Shown in pieces: positions 42,823 to 42,828 of a stretch of 42,828 nt of DNA. Under the pieces are notes generated by a model. The model did not search any database, had not been told where the DNA came from, and saw only the letters and a program-made list of their open reading frames with translations. The position numbers and the translations under genes were made by a program. The DNA comes from Mycobacterium genavense ATCC 51234 (lineage in GTDB: Bacteria > Actinomycetota > Actinomycetes > Mycobacteriales > Mycobacteriaceae): assembly GCF_000526915.1 (NCBI RefSeq), contig NZ_JAGZ01000020.1, positions 1-42,828 on the forward strand. The letters run 5' to 3'. Numbering within the stretch: the first letter of the stretch is position 1; the number at the start of each line of letters is the position of its first letter.

Positions 42823-42828
42823 TTATAG

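Noticed and set aside
1..42828. CRISPR arrays, tRNA or rRNA genes, complete insertion sequences
   Set aside because: I saw no regularly spaced repeats, no cloverleaf-like segments and no transposase frames or terminal inverted repeats.

Overview
The window comes from a slow-growing-type Mycobacterium. It is GC-rich, and its gene order matches, in inverted orientation, the M. tuberculosis stretch Rv3359 to Rv3313c: Rv3359-like oxidoreductase, folD, DUF3017, DUF732, FAD oxidase, Rv3342-like methyltransferase, metX, metC, icd1, hydrolase, trpS, brkB, nagA, sugI, dacB1, aminotransferase, sigJ, sdhBADC, cdd-deoA-add. The large PPE genes that I recall between Rv3342 and Rv3351c are absent. An mmpL gene, an MFS gene and icd2 sit where M. 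tuberculosis has none. I cannot name the species from sequence alone.

Layout. 1-1707: 5' part of an FHA-FHA-ABC transporter. 1784-4744: old-yellow-enzyme-like oxidoreductase, folD, DUF3017 membrane protein and a secreted DUF732 protein. 5013-8440: secreted FAD oxidase, PNPOx-like flavoprotein and a broken MFS gene. 8582-12112: methionine operon metC-metX-methyltransferase, with a long leader that carries a SAM-IV riboswitch and a 15-codon cysteine-containing upstream ORF. 12238-15703: both isocitrate dehydrogenases in tandem. 15700-18697: alpha/beta hydrolase, trpS, YihY/BrkB membrane protein. 18694-22626: nagA-sugI and a broken divergent MFS gene. 22623-26906: a heavily broken mmpL and dacB1. 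27045-34985: a zone where almost every gene is broken (SMP-30-like hydrolase, aminotransferase, SDR, sigJ, AraC regulator, AhpD-like protein, condensation-domain remnant; the lipase has an altered tail). 34986-38401: sdhCDAB operon. 38560-41341: cdd-deoA-add nucleoside salvage operon. 41356-42822: a broken REP13E12-family gene behind a perfect SOS box.

The main signal is selective decay. Eleven genes carry disabling indels or nonsense codons, and the lipase carries one in its tail. About 25 kb of central-metabolism and conserved genes in the same window shows none. Lesions include two exact tandem duplications (11 and 17 bp), slips in G, C and CG runs, and three in-frame stop codons. This fits reductive evolution in a host-adapted mycobacterium better than random sequencing error, although single indels need reads to confirm. 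One whole regulatory unit appears to be decaying together: the ECF41-type sigma factor SigJ, the SDR divergent to it, and an AhpD-like gene that still has a good ECF41 promoter.
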